Origin: Rickettsiales bacterium
GTDB lineage: Bacteria > Pseudomonadota > Alphaproteobacteria > Rickettsiales > Anaplasmataceae
DNA: 6,788 nucleotides
Reading direction: 5' to 3'
Assembly (NCBI GenBank): GCA_031286185.1
Contig: JAITUS010000065.1
Location: 1-6,788, forward strand
Shown: positions 5,850-6,788 of the stretch, one piece after another
Numbering within the stretch: position 1 is the stretch's first letter
How the letters are laid out: the number at the start of each line of letters is the position of its first letter
Notes under the pieces: model-generated
Told to the model about the DNA's origin: nothing
Seen by the model: the letters and a program-made list of their open reading frames with translations, nothing else
The model's database searches: none
Translations under genes and position numbers: made by a program

Positions 5850-6458
5850 TTATGTGTTCTTTCTCAAATTCTCTTCTGCAAAATCCCAATTAATCAAATG
5901 ATCAAGGAAAACTTTTATATAGTCGATTCTACGATTTTGACAATCTAAATAATACGCATGCTCCCAGACATCCATAGTGAGCAGCGGCACTTGACCATAA
6001 GTTAATGGTAAATCCGCATTGGGAGTTTTGGTGATTTTGAGTTTTCCTTTTTCAAGCACTAACCACACCCATCCACTACCAAACTGGCTCACTCCATGAC
6101 TTAAAAACTCTTCGTAGAATTTATCAAAGCCACCGATATCATCTTGAATTTTTTTTGCTAGAAGACTGTCATTCTGAGGCTTACCACCGCCATTTTTTTT
6201 CATTGAACTCCAATAAAAAGTGTGGTTCCAAACTTGCGCTGCGTTGTTAAATATAGGGACTTTGTCGCTATTGCCATGAACTTTCGTTATTAATTCCTCA
6301 ACTTTTGCGTGCTGATAATCAGTATTTTCAACCAGCTCGTTGAGTTTATTTAAATACCCCCTATGATGCTTATCATAATGAAAATCCAAAGTCCTTGCAG
6401 ATATATAAGGCTCTAAAGCTGTTTTATCGTATGGTAATTCAGGTAAAGTAAAACTCAT
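5850..6458 (-). CDS. sodB: Superoxide dismutase, iron type
   Basis: The enzyme converts superoxide to hydrogen peroxide and oxygen in the cytoplasm. The 202-residue protein carries all four metal ligands: His27 (FHYDKHHRGY region), His79 (NHTFYW), Asp163 and His167 (DVWEHAYYLD). NNAAQVWNHTF (71-81) has Gln75 in the position characteristic of FeSOD, where MnSOD usually has Gly, and FGSGWVWL (126-133) is also standard. Iron is therefore the expected cofactor, by inference. The ATG at 6458 is preceded by AAGAGG (6469-6464) at 5 nt, a strong ribosome site. No signal peptide is present. The M16 peptidase gene follows after 1 nt, forming a two-gene operon, and a promoter candidate is at 6517-6545. 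Confidence 0.97.
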   Translation of the reverse strand: MSFTLPELPYDKTALEPYISARTLDFHYDKHHRGYLNKLNELVENTDYQHAKVEELITKVHGNSDKVPIFNNAAQVWNHTFYWSSMKKNGGGKPQNDSLLAKKIQDDIGGFDKFYEEFLSHGVSQFGSGWVWLVLEKGKLKITKTPNADLPLTYGQVPLLTMDVWEHAYYLDCQNRRIDYIKVFLDHLINWDFAEENLRKNT

Positions 6459-6463
6459 AAAAA

Positions 6464-6469
6464 CCTCTT
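6464..6469 (-). promoter_or_regulatory. Ribosome binding site of sodB
   Basis: AAGAGG on the minus strand, 5 nt before the ATG. It is the strongest SD among the complete genes of this window and fixes the sodB start. Confidence 0.8.
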
Positions 6470-6516
6470 CATTTCTAACCTGCTGTGATGTTAGAGTAAT
6501 AAGTGCTTTTGTGCAA

Positions 6517-6545
6517 CATATAATTTGGTAAAAATATTAACGCAA
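6517..6545 (-). promoter_or_regulatory. Candidate promoter for the sodB-peptidase operon
   Basis: TTGCGT (6545-6540) and TATATG (6522-6517) are separated by 17 bp on the minus strand (3 of 6 and 4 of 6 matches). The -35 overlaps the left arm of the palindrome GCAAC-T-GTTGC (6542-6552). This leaves an untranslated leader of about 50 nt before sodB. Confidence 0.4.
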
Positions 6546-6552
6546 CTGTTGC
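6542..6552. promoter_or_regulatory. Palindrome GCAAC-T-GTTGC between divergent promoters, possible operator
   Basis: A perfect 5+1+5 inverted repeat sits exactly between two divergent -35 candidates, sharing bases with both. A related half site TGCAAC occurs at 6512-6517, by the sodB -10. A dimeric regulator could bind here; no regulator gene is in view. Confidence 0.35.
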
Positions 6553-6576
6553 AATTATTCTAAAATAAGTTATAAT
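6549..6576 (+). promoter_or_regulatory. Promoter on the plus strand, divergent from sodB
   Basis: TTGCAA (6549-6554), 16 bp, then TATAAT (6571-6576), a perfect -10. It is the closest match to the sigma70 consensus that I see in the window. It points right, toward the AGGAGG-ATG at 6625-6638. Confidence 0.5.
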
Positions 6577-6624
6577 AGTATAGTAATGTAATAATAATTA
6601 CATTTTTTTATTGTAGTTTTTTTT

Positions 6625-6695
6625 AGGAGGCTAATATGTTAAGTTACCTGAGAACTTCAAGAGTTCATATAAGAACCTGTTTAAAATCTTCGTAG
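6625..6695 (+). pseudogene. Start of an unidentified plus-strand gene, apparently broken by an insertion sequence
   Basis: A perfect AGGAGG (6625-6630) stands 5 nt before ATG 6636, about 60 bp downstream of a TATAAT promoter. The frame reads only MLSYLRTSRVHIRTCLKSS before TAG at 6693-6695, and its last 13 nt (6683-6695) overlap the antisense transposase end. The pairing of a good promoter and ribosome site with so short a frame suggests that a real gene began here and was cut by the IS a few codons in. The original product cannot be identified from these residues. The alternative is that the signals belong to the IS end or arose by chance. Confidence 0.4.
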
Positions 6696-6788
6696 TAGGA
6701 GAGAAATGAAGGAGAGAACAATCATCTGTAAGCTAGTGTTGAGTTTCCGCTCGCAATTTTTCCACAATCGTCTGCATTTTTCTAACCA
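6681..6788 (-). mobile_element. C-terminal end of an IS5-family transposase (element continues past the window)
   Basis: Read from the right edge, 35 codons encode WLEKCRRLWKNCERKL, continue through TSLQMIVLSFISLLLRRF, and stop at TAA (6683-6681). The pattern W-x-x-x-x-R-R-L-x-K-x-x-E-R, then a hydrophobic helix ending in L-L-R-R, is the classic C-terminus of IS5-type DDE transposases, in which the Glu of the YREK-like motif precedes this segment. The DDE residues themselves lie outside the window. The terminal inverted repeat should lie a few tens of bases beyond the stop, probably between 6636 and 6680, where GAACT-TCAAG-AGTTC (6652-6666) forms a small hairpin. Its exact end cannot be fixed without the other end of the element. 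Confidence 0.8.

Overview
The window looks like part of a Wolbachia chromosome, or that of a very close Rickettsiales endosymbiont. The evidence is an AT-rich sequence, alphaproteobacterial-type housekeeping proteins, long intergenic spaces filled with degenerate repeats, palindromes of the TGTCATCCCAGTGC / ATTCCAGCG type familiar from Wolbachia intergenic DNA, and two insertion-sequence fragments cut by the window edges. The assignment rests on recognition of protein and repeat style, not on a database search.

Layout, left to right. (1) 1-93, minus: the first 31 codons of a coiled-coil protein, probably an IS66-type transposase. (2) 94-588: non-coding, with a 70-bp direct repeat and a multi-arm palindromic element. 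(3) 589-1945, minus: nuoI (complex I 8Fe ferredoxin subunit), preceded 55 bp upstream by fabI (enoyl-ACP reductase). (4) 1946-2443: non-coding repeat copy A. (5) 2444-3829, minus: nuoF (complex I FMN/NADH subunit) with tRNA-Lys(TTT) 29 bp upstream. (6) 3830-4576: non-coding tandem repeat copies B and C, related to A and carrying short ORFs. (7) 4577-6458, minus: an M16 zinc peptidase following sodB with a 1-nt gap. (8) 6459-6680: a divergent regulatory region, with a promoter for sodB on the minus strand and a consensus-like promoter plus AGGAGG ribosome site on the plus strand. (9) 6681-6788, minus: the C-terminal 35 codons of an IS5-type transposase, lying where the plus-strand gene would have continued.

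Every recognisable full-length gene reads on the minus strand. The genes are mostly housekeeping. NuoF and NuoI are two ends of the complex I electron path (NADH to FMN, and the N6a/N6b clusters). FabI closes the fatty acid elongation cycle. SodB removes superoxide, and the M16 protease is a protein or peptide processing enzyme. I see no defence system, toxin, prophage or CRISPR array.

The most interesting points are a 10-bp tandem duplication that seems to have destroyed the ATG start of nuoF and forces a GTG start, a strong plus-strand promoter and ribosome site leading into an apparently IS-interrupted gene, back-to-back -35 elements sharing a GCAAC-T-GTTGC palindrome, and a modular intergenic repeat family with a partly conserved short ORF.
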